Shown one piece after another: positions 34,601-45,058 of a DNA stretch of 64,000 bases. The position numbers were made by a program, and so were the translations under genes. Below the pieces are notes generated by a model, which worked only from the letters and a program-made list of their open reading frames with translations, ran no database searches and was not told the origin of the DNA. The DNA lies in contig NW_020653391.1 of the NCBI RefSeq assembly GCF_003589595.1, positions 3,663,641 through 3,727,640 of the forward strand, written 5' to 3'. Positions within the stretch are counted from its first letter, which is position 1; every line of letters starts with the position of its first letter. The stretch is from Hyposmocoma kahamanoa. Lineage: Eukaryota; Arthropoda; Insecta; Lepidoptera; Cosmopterigidae.

Positions 34601-37600
34601 TCTTTACGGGGCGGGTAAATAGCAACACTGCTCGTATTTGATGGGCATACTAAAGGCAGACCTCCTTTCCTAACTATATCAGCAAAAGATTTGTTTGATG
34701 GTGATGGTCTAGGGACTGTTTGCATGCTAGTTTTCAGGTCTTTTAATTGGGCTTCAACGTTCACTTGTTCCTTCAAAGTGCTAATCAAAGAATTGGGCGA
34801 AATATATTTTTGCTTCAAGTACTGGTACTGCACTGCCATTTGAGAGACATCTCCAAGTACTGACCTGCTAATATTACTGATTTTCAACTTCTGCTCAGAG
34901 TTTAATTTTCCTTCGCCAGAAATGGTGCAGATGTCATTCAGACATTGTTCTATTCGGACCATCCATTTCTGGATTTCCTGTGTTGAGACCGCGTCTATAG
35001 TCATCACAGACGCTGGAGCTGGGGATAGTTCTGGTTCCACGTGTCGTCTAACGGGAGGTGGACTACGACTCGTCATCGTACTTCTGCCGAACGGGCTATT
35101 CATTCTTCATACTTTGAAAGAAGCACAAGGCCGCACGTAACGTCACAAAACACAAAGTCCGAAAAGTGCTCAGACAGCGTTGGCACAGTTATACTTTTAT
35201 TGTTATTTTAAATATCAAACATAAAATACTGGCAGACACGTCCGTCTCTGCTCAGTGCTCTAAAAAAAATTATCGGTAAGGCTTATTTTAAGAAATTTTC
35301 AATTTTCTGTTTATCGAATTTAGGTGTTAATCGTTCGTCGTAGTCCAGCTACTGGGCGCAAGATGGCAGCACGTTGAAAACGTCGTAACTTATAATAAAT
35401 GTATCGAACTTTCAACGACATAACGACTGGGTAAAGTATAAATTATATTAATAATCCAGAATTTGTTACATCTTTTTAAATTACAAACAATATCAAGATT
35501 TCGTAGCGTTTATCATTTGTTTGGACGTGGATTTTGGCGACAGCGGTTCCGATGGTAATCGAGGCTTAAGGCAATTCCATTGTTTTTTTCTTCCGTGGGT
35601 CTAGTGTCAGCGGGTTCCGTAAAATGAATTATGATAGAACGAGATTTTTTTAAATGTTTTGTAAAAACTATACTCACTCCCAAATTTTAAGGCAGTAGTA
35701 GGCAATGTAGTCGCAAGTATGTGTGAAAGTCATTGGTCGGATTATAATCGTCGTCGTTGACCGCGTGGGCCGGACCCTGAAATACATATAAGTATGTTTT
35801 TTCTTCTATAATATCAATTGACGGGACGAACAAGACGGTAAGCTACACGCCTATCCTTGACAGTTACAGTACCGCTGAGACCTTTAAATCGCAAAGATCT
35901 GAGGGGCACTGCCATTGCGCCCATCACCCTGAGACATACCCTTACTCTTCAAAACCGAAACACAGTAATGCTGACATTACTGCTTGGCGGCAGAAATATG
36001 TAAGGTGGCAGTACTTCCCTGGACGAACTCTTTCACAAGGAGCTCTACTGCTACTAAAAAATGTATCAACAATGTAATAAATTACTCAGTACTAATACCA
36101 CATCCCGGACACCCCATACAACAGTCGAAAGTTACTTACTACTACTACATACAGCAAGGCGCTGTCTGCACACGCGCAAAAATGTGTGCATGAAGTGGCA
36201 GGGTTAGCCAATACTTTCTCGTACTTATTACGTTATGTACGTAATTCTAACGCGAATCTGTTATCTATTAGAATTCTATTAATAGAACCCTAATAATTAC
36301 ACATGTTCATTACTTATATCTGTATAATATTATATTATTCATTAATTCACTAACTAGAATAATATTGAAGATTTAAAAAAATATATATATTAAAAGCACT
36401 TAAAATGTTATATTTTGGACAGGTACTTTTAAATAAGTTAACTAAGGTATTTGAAATTGCGTGTCCAAGTTTATAATTACATAATTAATAATTATGTAGG
36501 TATATTCACTACATAATATTTATCGGCAATACAAATTGAAAATTCGAGGACACAAGGGTCTCGAATTTTCAATTTGTAACGACTAAAAAGTCCTTGACAA
36601 AACCAAATACAAAATACGACGCAAGCACATTGAAAAATTCGTGAGGTCCGCTGGTTCGTTCCGTGGCTTAGTTGGTATAGCGTCTGGCTAGAAGACGTCG
36701 GTTCGAATCCGGCCGGATCCAAGGATTTTTTCTGAATGTTCGATCTTTGTATTAATAATTATAACAAACTAGTGGAGTAATTTCACAAAAAATAATTGAA
36801 TATCATTCAATAAAAATTTAAAACACAGTGAATAGCGACATCTCTCGCCAGGGCTGGTAACTGTAAAGATATCTAACTGGGTGATAAGACTTTCATAGAT
36901 TTCTCATAGATGGCGCTACGACTAAAAAGTCGTTGAAAAAACTAAACACAAAGATACGACGTAAGCACATAGAAAAATTCGTGAAGTCCGCTGGTTCGTT
37001 TGCATAGCGTTCGTGGCTTAGTTAGTATAGCGTCTGCCACGGTAAGCTAGAAGACGTCGGTTCGAATCCGGCCGGTTCGAAGGATTTTTTCTGAGTGTTC
37101 GATCTTTGTATTAATAATTAAAATAAAAATATCTAAATAATATTTGTGAATTAGCATTATATTCAAAATTCGAAATTTAAACATCGAAATAAATCTTCCT
37201 TTCGAACAGCACGCTGACAGCCTTGTTGCCGTGGCATTGTGACCGTCAATATGAGGGACGCGGTGTGGTATCTAAAGTTAGGGAGGGGCGGAGAGTGACC
37301 TTTCTCGTTACTTTTTGTTCACTGGCTATGCTAATACAGCTTACAGAAGTAATATTGCATATACTAGCGACAATACTTAGATTTTATTGAGGGATCGTCG
37401 GTTTACTTACCAGATAGTGGTCAATTTCCCGATGTCGCTGATCATCTTATTCTCATCGGTATTGGGTGTCACATCACTGTCATTGAACTTCAGGCTTTCC
37501 TCCATATAACCATCAATTCTACCTAAAATGACAATTGTGGTGTACAGGTATTCGTAACTGCGTTCCGGTTTGGAAGAGTAAAGACCCATTTAGATGGAGA

Positions 37601-40600
37601 GAGTTTCTCCCACGCTTCGTGACGAAAACTCGTAGGCGATTATCGTAAGCAATAATCGCCATAAGATTATCATATCATAATGTTTACATTCACGCAAGAA
37701 CTAAAATCTCGCCTACGATTATGTCGCAAACAACTTAATCGCCTCCTCGACTGTTTACACAGAGAAATATATAGTAAGGAGATTCTTGCTTACGAGTTTT
37801 CGACTTGTCCAAACACGATCTCGTACGACATTTCTTCAAGTTCATACGATTATCGTACAAATCGGTTCGAATCGTTTTGAGTGCGAGAATCGCCATTCGA
37901 GTTCAATGATTACTGCGGTATTGACTAAGGACATTTCGAAATAAAGAAGTACTATCTTGGGTCGTAATGTAATTTTTCATTTTATTTGTATTTAGCTCTC
38001 TTAATCGTAATATATTATTTGTATTTTAGTAAGTAGTAAGCTAATTTAAGTACCGAGCTTGTTAGCTCATCTCTAGGTGGTTAAACCATTAAGTTTTTAC
38101 CTAGCGTTAATGTAATAAAATAGTTAATGTCTTTGAAATTGAATAAATTAAAAAAAAAAGTTTATAAGGTGATGGGCGTAATGATAGTGCACATTAAGAG
38201 ACGCTATTACCTCATCTCGAATTAAAATTTTTCCCGTACTAACACGGTTCATTTTGCTTGGGTCGAGTGGCACTGGCTTTATTTCAGAATAATTTTTTTT
38301 ACAAATGTAATTAAAGCCACTCGAAAAATGTATATCGTATAGTATACGCGTTCTATTTAGTTCAGTTGATATTAAAAAAAATTGTATATTATATAGTTGT
38401 AAAATTTCTAGGTAAGTTTGTGTTTTTTTTTTCTATCGTGAACATTTTTGGGAATCGTGTTTTCACACCGTATAGTTATCAGTGTATATTCTCAATTTTA
38501 ATATATATATGTATATCTTCCATAGTGATTGATTCAACAGTTTCACTGTTATCCGGAAGCAACCAAAGCCATTTGAAGTAGTATACACTCTTAAACCTTT
38601 GCGATCAAAGCCAAAAATGGCATTGCAACTGTTTATTTATTTATATTACATATTGCTTACAGTTAACCCAAACGCAATAATGAACAAACAGTATTAAGTA
38701 AATTGTAATATTGAATAAAATATGAAAATTTATAAAATTTTAAGCGCAATAACATAAATAATAAATTATTACTATCTATCTAATCTAACTGCTTCCGAGG
38801 CCGAACGGTTACCATGCCACGCTGAGGTCCCAGGTTCGATTCCCGGGCCGGGAGAAATATTTGTATGGCCTACATTTATTTCTCTCGTGACTTTGGGTGT
38901 CATTTGTGGTTGTCTATGTGTGTGTTAATGGCAGGGTTTCCCTAGTGCGAGGCTATGTTGAGTGTTTATTATTACAAATTAACATTAATGAAATAATAAA
39001 TAAAATCCATTGGTTATTACATTTTAAACTAGCACATAATAGCTATTACATAATACTGCTGTCTCCGATTAAGGACTCCATATAGCGTTCTGAGCATGCA
39101 AAAAGGTCCAACGAGGAGTCAAAGTTATGCAACGGATGTAGGGGTAGAGGGGCCATCTCACTCACTCTACATCGTGTGATAGGTATTGCAAATAACCTCA
39201 TTCTATGAAGTCGCACGAAATTCGTTTTAGGTACCAAAAAACCTGTCTTGGACAACAAAAATGGATTGTATATTATTGCCCGTACCAGACGAAACATGTA
39301 AGTCACTAGAGCCAGATTACGTGTCACTTCTAGCATTCTATAATTTACCTTACCTAAAATAAATGTTGTGGGATAAAGTATGGGGGTAATATCCATACAT
39401 CTTCTTGTATAAATTTTGAACAAATGTATATCTTTTGAATTTTCTCTAACATTTGTGTGTGGCTGTGGTGGACGGGGTTCCAAATGATAGCGTTACATTC
39501 CAATTTGCTCCAAACAAAGGAGTTATACAAAAGACACGATATGAGGTTGTTTTTAACGACTTGGATTCTCTTAAGACGAAACAGAGATACTTGCGCGAAG
39601 TTTTACTAATTTTTGCGATATGTTCTCGAAAAGTGAACTCAGTGTCGAACCATGTGCCTAAGTCTTTGACTGATTTAGCTCTACTAATCCGAGTATCATT
39701 TATTTTGTAATCACTGATTATTTGTTTGCGAACACGAGAAAACAACATAATCGTACTTATCTCAACATTCAACCATAAACTATTAATAATAATATACATA
39801 AATAATGTAAAAAATAATATAAATATGAATAATATAAATATATTATTTCTTCCACACTCGTTCACGTTATCAATGTCCCTTTGCAAGAGCACACAATCAA
39901 CATCAGACTTAATCGTCATGGCCAATTTGACATCTGCGAACATGAGACGCTCGCTTTGTCGGATAGTTGGTGGCAAATCATTTATTATAATTAAAAACAT
40001 GAGTGGTCCAATGCATCTACCTTGACCTACACCAGAGTTCAGTTTACAAGGTAGAGAAAGGCATCTGTTGTACTATACATATTGAATATGCATACAGTTT
40101 TTTGAGAAACCGGTAAGTATTAATTTCTTTAGTAGAACATCATAATCAATTTGATCAAATGTTTTCTGAAAGTCTAAGTATACTAACGTCAACTTGCTTT
40201 CTGGAGTCTAGCTCGTCAGATTGATAAGATTGGAAGCTGTAAGAAATCCATGCTGTTGATCACAGAACCACCCCTTAAGTTGTTCACAAATAGAAATGTG
40301 CAAAACGGTTTCCATAACTTTTGCAAAAACAGATAAAACAGCCACGGCGCGATAATTTATTATTTCAGATTTGTGTTGTGGCCCGACCATCATTGGGCCC
40401 GACTTATGTATTGGTAGACCTTTTGACGTTTTCCAAACATTGGGATATGTATTGCATTTTAGGGACAAATTAATGATATGGGATTGGGGGTTAGTGAATG
40501 CTTCCCTGCAATGTTTTATCACTTTTGGAATACTGTATGGGCCTTGGGTAAGTTTACGCTTGAGTTGTTTCATAGCGCCATAAATATCAGACTTCGATAC

Positions 40601-43600
40601 TTGGTCCACAAAAATATGTCGATCGGACAATAGCTGGTATGAAGATTGCTGGTAGGATTGCCGTAGCTACACCAGCAAAGGCATCATCGGGATTCAATAT
40701 GGGAGCCGAAGTTAGATAGATGTTTCTGAAAAATGTCGTAACAAACTGGTGGAGTAATTACACATAAAAAATAAATAAATATCAGTTCAATAAAAATTTA
40801 AAATACAGTGAATATATATATATATAGTTATATGAATATATATATAGTTTCGGATCATTTGCCTATATATTTTGAGTGTGATCTAGGTACAGTTAAGCCT
40901 AAACTTGTGACTCAGGAACGCCCTCAGAGTGCAGTGATTTGGGGGGAAAGAGATGAATCGCAGAAAAACAGGTACCATGACCTTTGTCAGAAATACTTAA
41001 GAGATCTGGACTTTCCTTCTGAGTTCTCTGTGTGCGGCTTTGGGTCATGTAAATTGGCTGAGCATAAAATAATACTAGATAAACTGTATGAAAAAATAGT
41101 TTGTATATTATGTGATGCGGCGATACAGACAAAAAAGAAGGTTGTAACTAGTAGAAAAAAGAGAACCTTGTGTGGCTGGAATGATCATGTAAGAGAATCT
41201 CATCAGGAGGCCAGGCTTAACTTTCAAGTATGGACCCTCCATGGTCGGCCCAGGGCGGGATTCACTTACGACCGTATGTGCGAGACCCGTAGAGTGTACA
41301 AAGGACGACTAAAATGGTGTCAAAATAATCAGGAGCAACTAAAAATGAACGTGATTGCTAAGCACAGGTCTGATAAAAATTTTAGTCAATTCTGGAAATC
41401 TACAGGGAGGTTGGATGTCAGGCCTGGCCTCCCGGCGAGTGTAGCTGGTAGGGGTGACCCAGGGGAGGTAGCAAATTTGTTTATGCAGCATTTTAAGGTG
41501 CTGTCTCCACTGGGTGCCTCCGCTGGGTCGACCGACGCTGGGCCTGTCGTGCAGGGGGAAGAGCCGTTGCTAAGATTCACAGCGAGTGAGGTAAAAGCTG
41601 TCATTAAAAATATGAGCAGAGGTAAATCTCCCGGACACGATGGGCTCAGTATCGAGCACTTAAAGTATGCCGGACTGCATTTGCCAAGGGTCCTGTCTAT
41701 GTTTTTCACTATGTGCATTAGTCATTCCTATCTACCAGATGATTTAATGAAAACAACGGTGGTGCCCATAGTGAAGAACAGGACAGGTGACATTTCAGAC
41801 TTGAATAACTATCGCCCAATTTCTCTTGCGACCACGATAGGTAAAGTATTGGATAGTATGCTTGAATCATGCCTAGAAAAATATCTCAATCTCCATGATG
41901 CACAGTTCGGGTTTCGGCCTGGACTCTCAACCGAAAGTGCGATTCTGGCTCTCAAGCATACTGTCCAATATTACACTGAACGTAAAACACCAGTGTTCGC
42001 GTGTTTTCTGGACCTCTCCAAAGCCTTCGATCTCGTTTCCTATGATGTGCTTTGGAGGAAGATGGAGGACAGGGGAATGCCAGCTGAACTATTAAAAATA
42101 TTCCAATATTGGTACAGCAACCAGACCAATCAAGTTAGGTGGTTCAACAGCTTCTCTCAGGCATACAGGTTGGAATGCGGCGTGAGACAGGGGGGATTAT
42201 CGTCTCCAAAGCTTTTTAACCTGTATGTTAATGATTTGATAGTCGAGCTCAGTAGCATGCGTGTCGGCTGTCGTGTGGGGGATGTTTGTGTGAACAACAT
42301 CAGCTATGCGGACGACATGGTGCTGCTGGGCCCGACTGCGAGGTCTATTAGGGAGATGTTGGCAGTCTGTGAGGTATATGCCGCATCACACGGGCTAATT
42401 TATAATGTTAAAAAAAGCGAGTTCATGGTCTTCAAGGCCGCCGGTAGGTGTCCAGAGTCATTTCCAGCGATTTCGCTAAATGGCATGAGGGTAAAACAGG
42501 TCTCTCATTTTAAATACCTTGGACATATTCTTGCCGACGACCTTAAAGATGATGACGACGTCGAGAGGGAACGCAGGGCTTTGGCGGTCCGCGGGAATAT
42601 GCTGGCCCGCAGGTTTGCCCGCTGTACGGACCAAGTAAAAATTACGCTTTTTAAAGCGTATTGTCAGGGTCTGTACACGGGCGGCTTGTGGTTTAGCTGT
42701 TCACAAAGGTCGCTGAATTCCCTTCGCGTCCAGTACAACAACGTGTTCAGGATGATGTTGGGACTACCCCGGTACTGCAGTGCCTCTGCAATGTTTGCTC
42801 TATCCCATACAAGCTGCTTTAATGCGGTCTTGCGGAGAAAGATAGCATCTTTGGTTAGTAGGCTCCGGGGTAGTGACAACAGCATTCTGAGAGTTGTTGC
42901 AAACGACCACAGAGCGCCTGTATTGAGGCATCTCGTACGGACAATGATTCCGCACGAGATGCCTCGTAAGTACATGACATTTTAGTTTCTAAGTAATTTA
43001 TAATTTGTAATTTCATACTAACAATAGTCTATAAGTTTGTTTTCTTTATTTTTACTAACACCAATGGATCCATGTTATCTGAGAAAAATAAATAATTTGA
43101 ATTTGAATTTGAATAGCGACATCTCTAGCCAGGGTTGGAAGCTGTATAGGTATCTAACTGGGTGACGAAATACTTTCATAGATTTCTCATAGATGGCGCT
43201 CTATCTTTGTATTAATAATTATAACAAACTAGTTTTGTGTATAGTTATAAAAAGTTTTCTATTTCAAAATTTCTAAGAGGCTTCTCGAAATGAAGAGTGT
43301 TTTCGTCGTTATTGTTTATTTGTTTGCCCGATCTTAGAGAAAGGAACTGTTTTGTGAAGGCGTGTCGCTTACCACCAGACGCACGACTTCTTTCAGATAT
43401 TATAAAAAAAAATAATAATAAACTGGGTATTAGATAGAAGATAGATAGATAGAATACATTTATTGACTTTCACACAATAATATGAAACAATAAATAACGA
43501 AAAAAAAAGAAGACAAAAAAAACGCAAAACAAAACATTCAAAATAACAAAAAGGTACGAAATCAAATAAATATGCAATAAATATATGTATTATTTAGCTG

Positions 43601-43901
43601 GTGATTCGCGGCGGTCGCTAGTGGTGGAAGTTATCCTAATTATCCTAACCTTTTGGTGGATATGTTTCGTATTTGACGCGTAACGCTTGTTTCGTCTTCA
43701 TTTGTGGACTTGCTCGAGGTTTAGTTACATCGGCCGTCTCTTGTGACCCTGGTGCTTCTAACTGTCTTTCTGTTAGGTCCCAAAGTTTATGAGCCCGCTC
43801 TCTCATTTGTTTTTTCAGTCGCAACCATTCTTTTTGATCAAACGAAGATGAGACTTCTTTCTGAACACTATGCACGGGTGGCGCACTGAGTATGCGGTAA
43901 T
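26637..43901 (-). CDS. K1: atypical Kazal-like protein, 6 exons recovered, 5' end missing
   Basis: Minus-strand exons: 43901-43650, 37522-37411, 35776-35678, 33309-33212, 29130-29071 and 26755-26637 (stop TAG). Acceptors are all AG. The first recovered donor is the weak G|GTTAGG and the rest are GTAAGT/GTGAGT. Phases 1,2,2,1,1 all fit. 245 codons are recovered. The first part is charged and helical (YRILSAPP ... QKEWLRLKKQMRERAHKLW), then acidic (DVTPNTDENKM), then a Thr/Arg linker. The Cys-rich core holds CDYIAYYC, TGRFCAR, YANFTNYCELQYVNC and IHPGYC. Spacing is C-6-C-9-C-14-C-6-C-14-C, which fits a Kazal-type inhibitor fold with an FxNYCxL-like centre. The tail is acidic/aromatic (YPYFDDYFLDQHYREP). 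A signal-peptide exon is expected upstream but was not found. Paralogue of K2. No disabling change seen; introns are heavily invaded by repeats. Confidence 0.75.
27540..28007. repeat. CATCGAG MITE, copy missing one terminus
   Basis: Aligns internally with 30044-30753 and 55868-56360: CAACAACTGACCTGTGTA, AAACAAACGGAATCA, GAAACAATTGACGACACCCG. It ends GGTTATATACTAGATG, but the left inverted repeat is lost. It lies in the last K1 intron. Confidence 0.75.
28010..28455 (+). pseudogene. LINE 3' fragments
   Basis: 28010-28075 resembles the common RTE-like 3' end (CCAATACTGGACATAGGC). From 28080 the segment is the same family as 16110-16535, with TTGCTCATTCTTCTCATGGG ... GAATGAGCAGTAG and a TTTGAGTTTGAGTT tail. 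No intact frame remains. Confidence 0.6.
28797..28976. repeat. Rearranged R-A tRNA-module fragment
   Basis: Begins with the inverted terminal block (CAAAGATCGAACAC) and ends with the direct block (TGTTCGATCTCTATATTAAT). Between them is a mixture of CCTTCCGTAGCTCAGTCGAA and CCGGCCGGATTG-like tRNA segments. The boxes are damaged. Confidence 0.55.
30044..30753. mobile_element. CATCGAG MITE interrupted by a SINE
   Basis: Ends CATCGAGTATATAACCAG and CTGGTTATATACTCGATG. Flanking octamers GGCGACAG (30036-30043) and TGCGACAG (30754-30761) differ at one base, so this is an aged 8-bp target duplication. A SINE at 30369-30595 splits the body. Without it the element is about 485 bp, like the intact copy at 55868-56360. 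It lies in the K1 intron between exons 33309-33212 and 29130-29071. Confidence 0.88.
30369..30595 (+). repeat. tRNA-derived SINE (family 1), full length
   Basis: The A-box is TGGCCGAATGGTTACC and the B-box AGGTTCGATTCCCGG, 52 bp apart. The body GGAGAAATATTTGTATGGCC ... CATGGCACCCGCGACACAGG follows, then an A14 tail. Other copies are at 33455-33670 (minus), 38789-38975 and 8413-8555. The nested position dates it after the surrounding MITE. Confidence 0.9.
31291..31400 (+). repeat. Short repeat shared with 20105-20225
   Basis: Contains CTGCAGCTTGATTTTGA, CCTCTCCCGATCGGAAACTG and CGTCTTTTCCGAGTCGAGGC, almost identical to the earlier copy. Non-coding, class unknown. Confidence 0.75.
31627..31688. 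repeat. (GA)n microsatellite
   Basis: About 31 uninterrupted GA dinucleotides, 150 bp left of the second mariner. Confidence 0.98.
31845..33121 (+). mobile_element. Mariner element copy 2, nearly identical to copy 1
   Basis: A 1277-bp element with the same inverted ends, flanked by TA (31843-31844, 33122-33123). By eye it differs from copy 1 at about nine positions, including one deleted base. It lies in the K1 intron; its right end is 91 bp from the exon ending at 33212. Such similarity implies a recent common source. Confidence 0.96.
31970..33046 (+). pseudogene. Mariner transposase, frameshifted start and D-to-E at third catalytic site
   Basis: The original ATG (at about 32029) is followed by a one-base deletion near 32049, so that start reads out of frame after seven codons. 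The long frame is open only from an upstream ATG at 31970, which adds a spurious leader. Past the deletion it matches copy 1 apart from several substitutions: G-to-E, A-to-P, T-to-A, R-to-I and D-to-N, plus APTE instead of APTD at 32858-32860. The last replaces the third Asp of the DD34D triad with Glu. Expected to be non-autonomous. Confidence 0.9.
33455..33670 (-). repeat. tRNA-derived SINE (family 1), minus strand
   Basis: Reverse complement of the 30369-30595 SINE. The B-box reads GGTTCGATTGCC on the minus strand, the A-box region is GGCCGAACGGTTACC and the tail is (TTA)n. It lies about 145 bp upstream (transcript sense) of the K1 exon at 33309-33212. Confidence 0.88.
34390..35105 (-). 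pseudogene. LINE ORF1 (gag-like) fragment, frameshifted
   Basis: A 195-codon minus-strand frame begins MNSPFGRSTMTSRSPPPVRR and ends in an internal frameshift. The adjacent frame continues with LHISGMRKTKCRGVIISSES and KDDILKLKQFELLKKSGLKV, the RNA-binding core typical of ORF1 in R1/Jockey-type LINEs. No RT part follows, so it is truncated and inactive. It lies in a K1 intron. Confidence 0.7.
35805..36062 (+). repeat. R-B interspersed repeat
   Basis: ATCAATTGACGGGACGAACA to CACAAGGAGCTCTACTGC; same order of motifs as 16790-17100 with a small internal deletion. Starts about 30 bp from the K1 exon at 35776-35678. Confidence 0.8.
36595..37125 (+). repeat. Two R-A tRNA-module units head to tail
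   Basis: The first, partial unit (to about 36772) carries A-box TGGCTTAGTTGGTATAGCG and B-box GGTTCGAATCCGG. It ends TGTTCGATCTTTGTATTAAT. Directly after CAAACTAGTGGAGTAATTTC a second, complete unit repeats the whole order with its own A- and B-boxes. Head-to-tail arrangement and nearly identical junctions are clear. Confidence 0.8.
38789..38975 (+). repeat. tRNA-derived SINE (family 1)
   Basis: CTGCTTCCGAGGCCGAACGG, B-box AGGTTCGATTCCCGGGCC, shared body and TTATTATTACAAAT tail. Slightly shorter than the 30369 copy owing to small deletions. Confidence 0.88.
39046..40690 (-). pseudogene. Decayed Jockey-like LINE reverse transcriptase
   Basis: Right to left: YGAMKQLKRKLTQGPYSIPK, then INYRAVAVLSVFAKVMETVL and QHGFLTASNL. 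Next are FLIIINDLPPTIRQSERLMF-ADV (FADD changed to FADV), INDTRISRAKSVKDLGTWFD and FTFREHIAKISKTSRKYL, then a C-terminal region with HNFDSSLDLFACSE. These are ordered RT blocks of a Jockey/I-type element, broken by several shifts and deletions. It lies in the large K1 intron between exons 43901-43650 and 37522-37411. Confidence 0.8.
40738..43240 (+). repeat. R-A repeat copy split by a LINE insertion
   Basis: The left part (40738-40813) runs from ACAAACTGGTGGAGTAATTA to AAATACAGTGAAT. The right part (43115-43240) runs from AGCGACATCTCTAGCCAGGG to TTTGTATTAATAATTATAAC. In uninterrupted copies these are contiguous (ACAGTGAATAGCGACATCTC). This copy also lacks the tRNA-like module. Confidence 0.82.
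40808..42985 (+). CDS. LINE polyprotein, truncated endonuclease plus intact reverse transcriptase frame
   Basis: Within the LINE at about 40814-43114. The 725-codon frame starts in flanking AT sequence, so its first roughly 14 residues are not native. VSDHLPIYFECDL is the C-terminal end of an APE-type endonuclease. The RT follows: RGKSPGHDGLSIEHLKYAG, NNYRPISLATTIGKVLD, FGFRPGLSTESA, FACFLDLSKAFDLVSYDVLW, GVRQGGLSSPKLFNLYVNDL and ISYADDMVLLGP (YADD at 500-503). Then come HFKYLGHIL and a Cys/Arg-rich C-terminus. The 3' end carries AATAAATAATTTGAATTTGAA, as in CR1-like LINEs. The reading frame is uninterrupted but the 5' end is lost, so it is a recent, dead-on-arrival copy. Confidence 0.88.
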   Translation: MNIYIYSYMNIYIVSDHLPIYFECDLGTVKPKLVTQERPQSAVIWGERDESQKNRYHDLCQKYLRDLDFPSEFSVCGFGSCKLAEHKIILDKLYEKIVCILCDAAIQTKKKVVTSRKKRTLCGWNDHVRESHQEARLNFQVWTLHGRPRAGFTYDRMCETRRVYKGRLKWCQNNQEQLKMNVIAKHRSDKNFSQFWKSTGRLDVRPGLPASVAGRGDPGEVANLFMQHFKVLSPLGASAGSTDAGPVVQGEEPLLRFTASEVKAVIKNMSRGKSPGHDGLSIEHLKYAGLHLPRVLSMFFTMCISHSYLPDDLMKTTVVPIVKNRTGDISDLNNYRPISLATTIGKVLDSMLESCLEKYLNLHDAQFGFRPGLSTESAILALKHTVQYYTERKTPVFACFLDLSKAFDLVSYDVLWRKMEDRGMPAELLKIFQYWYSNQTNQVRWFNSFSQAYRLECGVRQGGLSSPKLFNLYVNDLIVELSSMRVGCRVGDVCVNNISYADDMVLLGPTARSIREMLAVCEVYAASHGLIYNVKKSEFMVFKAAGRCPESFPAISLNGMRVKQVSHFKYLGHILADDLKDDDDVERERRALAVRGNMLARRFARCTDQVKITLFKAYCQGLYTGGLWFSCSQRSLNSLRVQYNNVFRMMLGLPRYCSASAMFALSHTSCFNAVLRRKIASLVSRLRGSDNSILRVVANDHRAPVLRHLVRTMIPHEMPRKYMTF

Positions 43902-44164
43902 CTGGAATTAAATAAAACGTACCAGATAATTACGTGAATCACCGTGTACTTTGTTCTAATCTATAAACGTGCACTTGTTGGGTACTGGTCTCCTTCAAGA
44001 AGTCTGTATGCAATGTATAGGCAATAGTCCACTGCGCTGGCTCAATGCAAGTTTGGATTTTTCAAATAAAAATTTTCGAAAATATTGTTGTACCTTTTCG
44101 GCCATGCATGTTTTCGTTAGCTGTTAGCAATTGATAATTAGTAGGTAGACGAAATACATTTACG

Positions 44165-44400
44165 TAGCAGTAGAGCTTCTTGTGAAAGAGTTCGTCCAGG
44201 GAAATACTACCACCTTACCTATTTCTGCCGCCAAGCAGTAATGTGAGCATTACTGCGTTTCAGTTTTCAAGGGTAAGGGTGCTGGTGAAATTACAGGTAC
44301 ATGGACTTCTCAATTTATGTCACAGAATGACGGGCGCAGTGGTAGCACTCCTCAGATCTTTGGACAGGCGTGTCACTTACCACCAAGCCCATGTACCGTT
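44165..44400 (-). repeat. R-B interspersed repeat
   Basis: Minus-strand copy: CGTAGCAGTAGAGCTTCTTG ... TGCCGCCAAGCAGTAATGTG ... GGACAGGCGTGTCACTTACC. A counterpart sits at the matching place upstream of K2 (60543-60805), so this insertion predates the K1/K2 duplication. Confidence 0.8.
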
Positions 44401-45058
44401 ACTTGGCCTCATAAACAAGCCTGATCTCAAACTGGAATAGGGAATAATACAGGGAGAAATCAACTTTTTAATGTTTCTATATTGTACCTACACTATGCTT
44501 ATGCAATCTGATTTGTATAAATATGTTGTTTACCATTGCCAATGTCGAATCGTAGAATTGGAGAAATTCTAGAGAAAAGAAAAACCAGTTCTATAGTGCA
44601 GTACGTACACGAAGCGACTCCGAAACTACCGCTACACACTATCACTTGAAGCCACGCCTGTCGTTACATCAAGGTATTTCTATTGTCGATAGAAGTAACT
44701 ATGAGTTTCACGCCTGGTAATATTAAGATATGACGACAAGTAATTCTTAATATACATATAGTGTCAGATGAGGGCAACGCCCATAAAGTACATTGCGCGT
44801 TCGAGTTCGTCGTACATTGCGGTAGTGATTGGACTACCTCTTCGTGGATATTATTTCCTAGTAACGCTCTGGTACTAAGAGGAGAAGGGACGACGGTGAC
44901 GTGGGTGATGAAAGGATTTCCCTCAGAGAAGAAATAATGCAATGCAAACAATTATTAGATCTTTGCTTAGTGCTCAAGAGAATGAACTAAAAAAGATATC
45001 TTCAATTTTATGGATTTCACAGTGCCTGTGGTAAAATAACTGTAATGCTTTGAAATTG

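Noticed and set aside
43645..43901. Exons at 43901-43650 and 60297-60061 as terminal exons ending in TAG
   Set aside because: Both have a GT donor just before the stop, the phase fits the next exon in both loci, and exon order is the same. I kept them as internal exons, with the stop as a possible retained-intron form.
44664..44951. 95-codon minus-strand frame as the K1 signal-peptide exon
   Set aside because: The leader is not convincingly hydrophobic, no suitable phase-1 donor was found, and homology to the K2 side ends before it.
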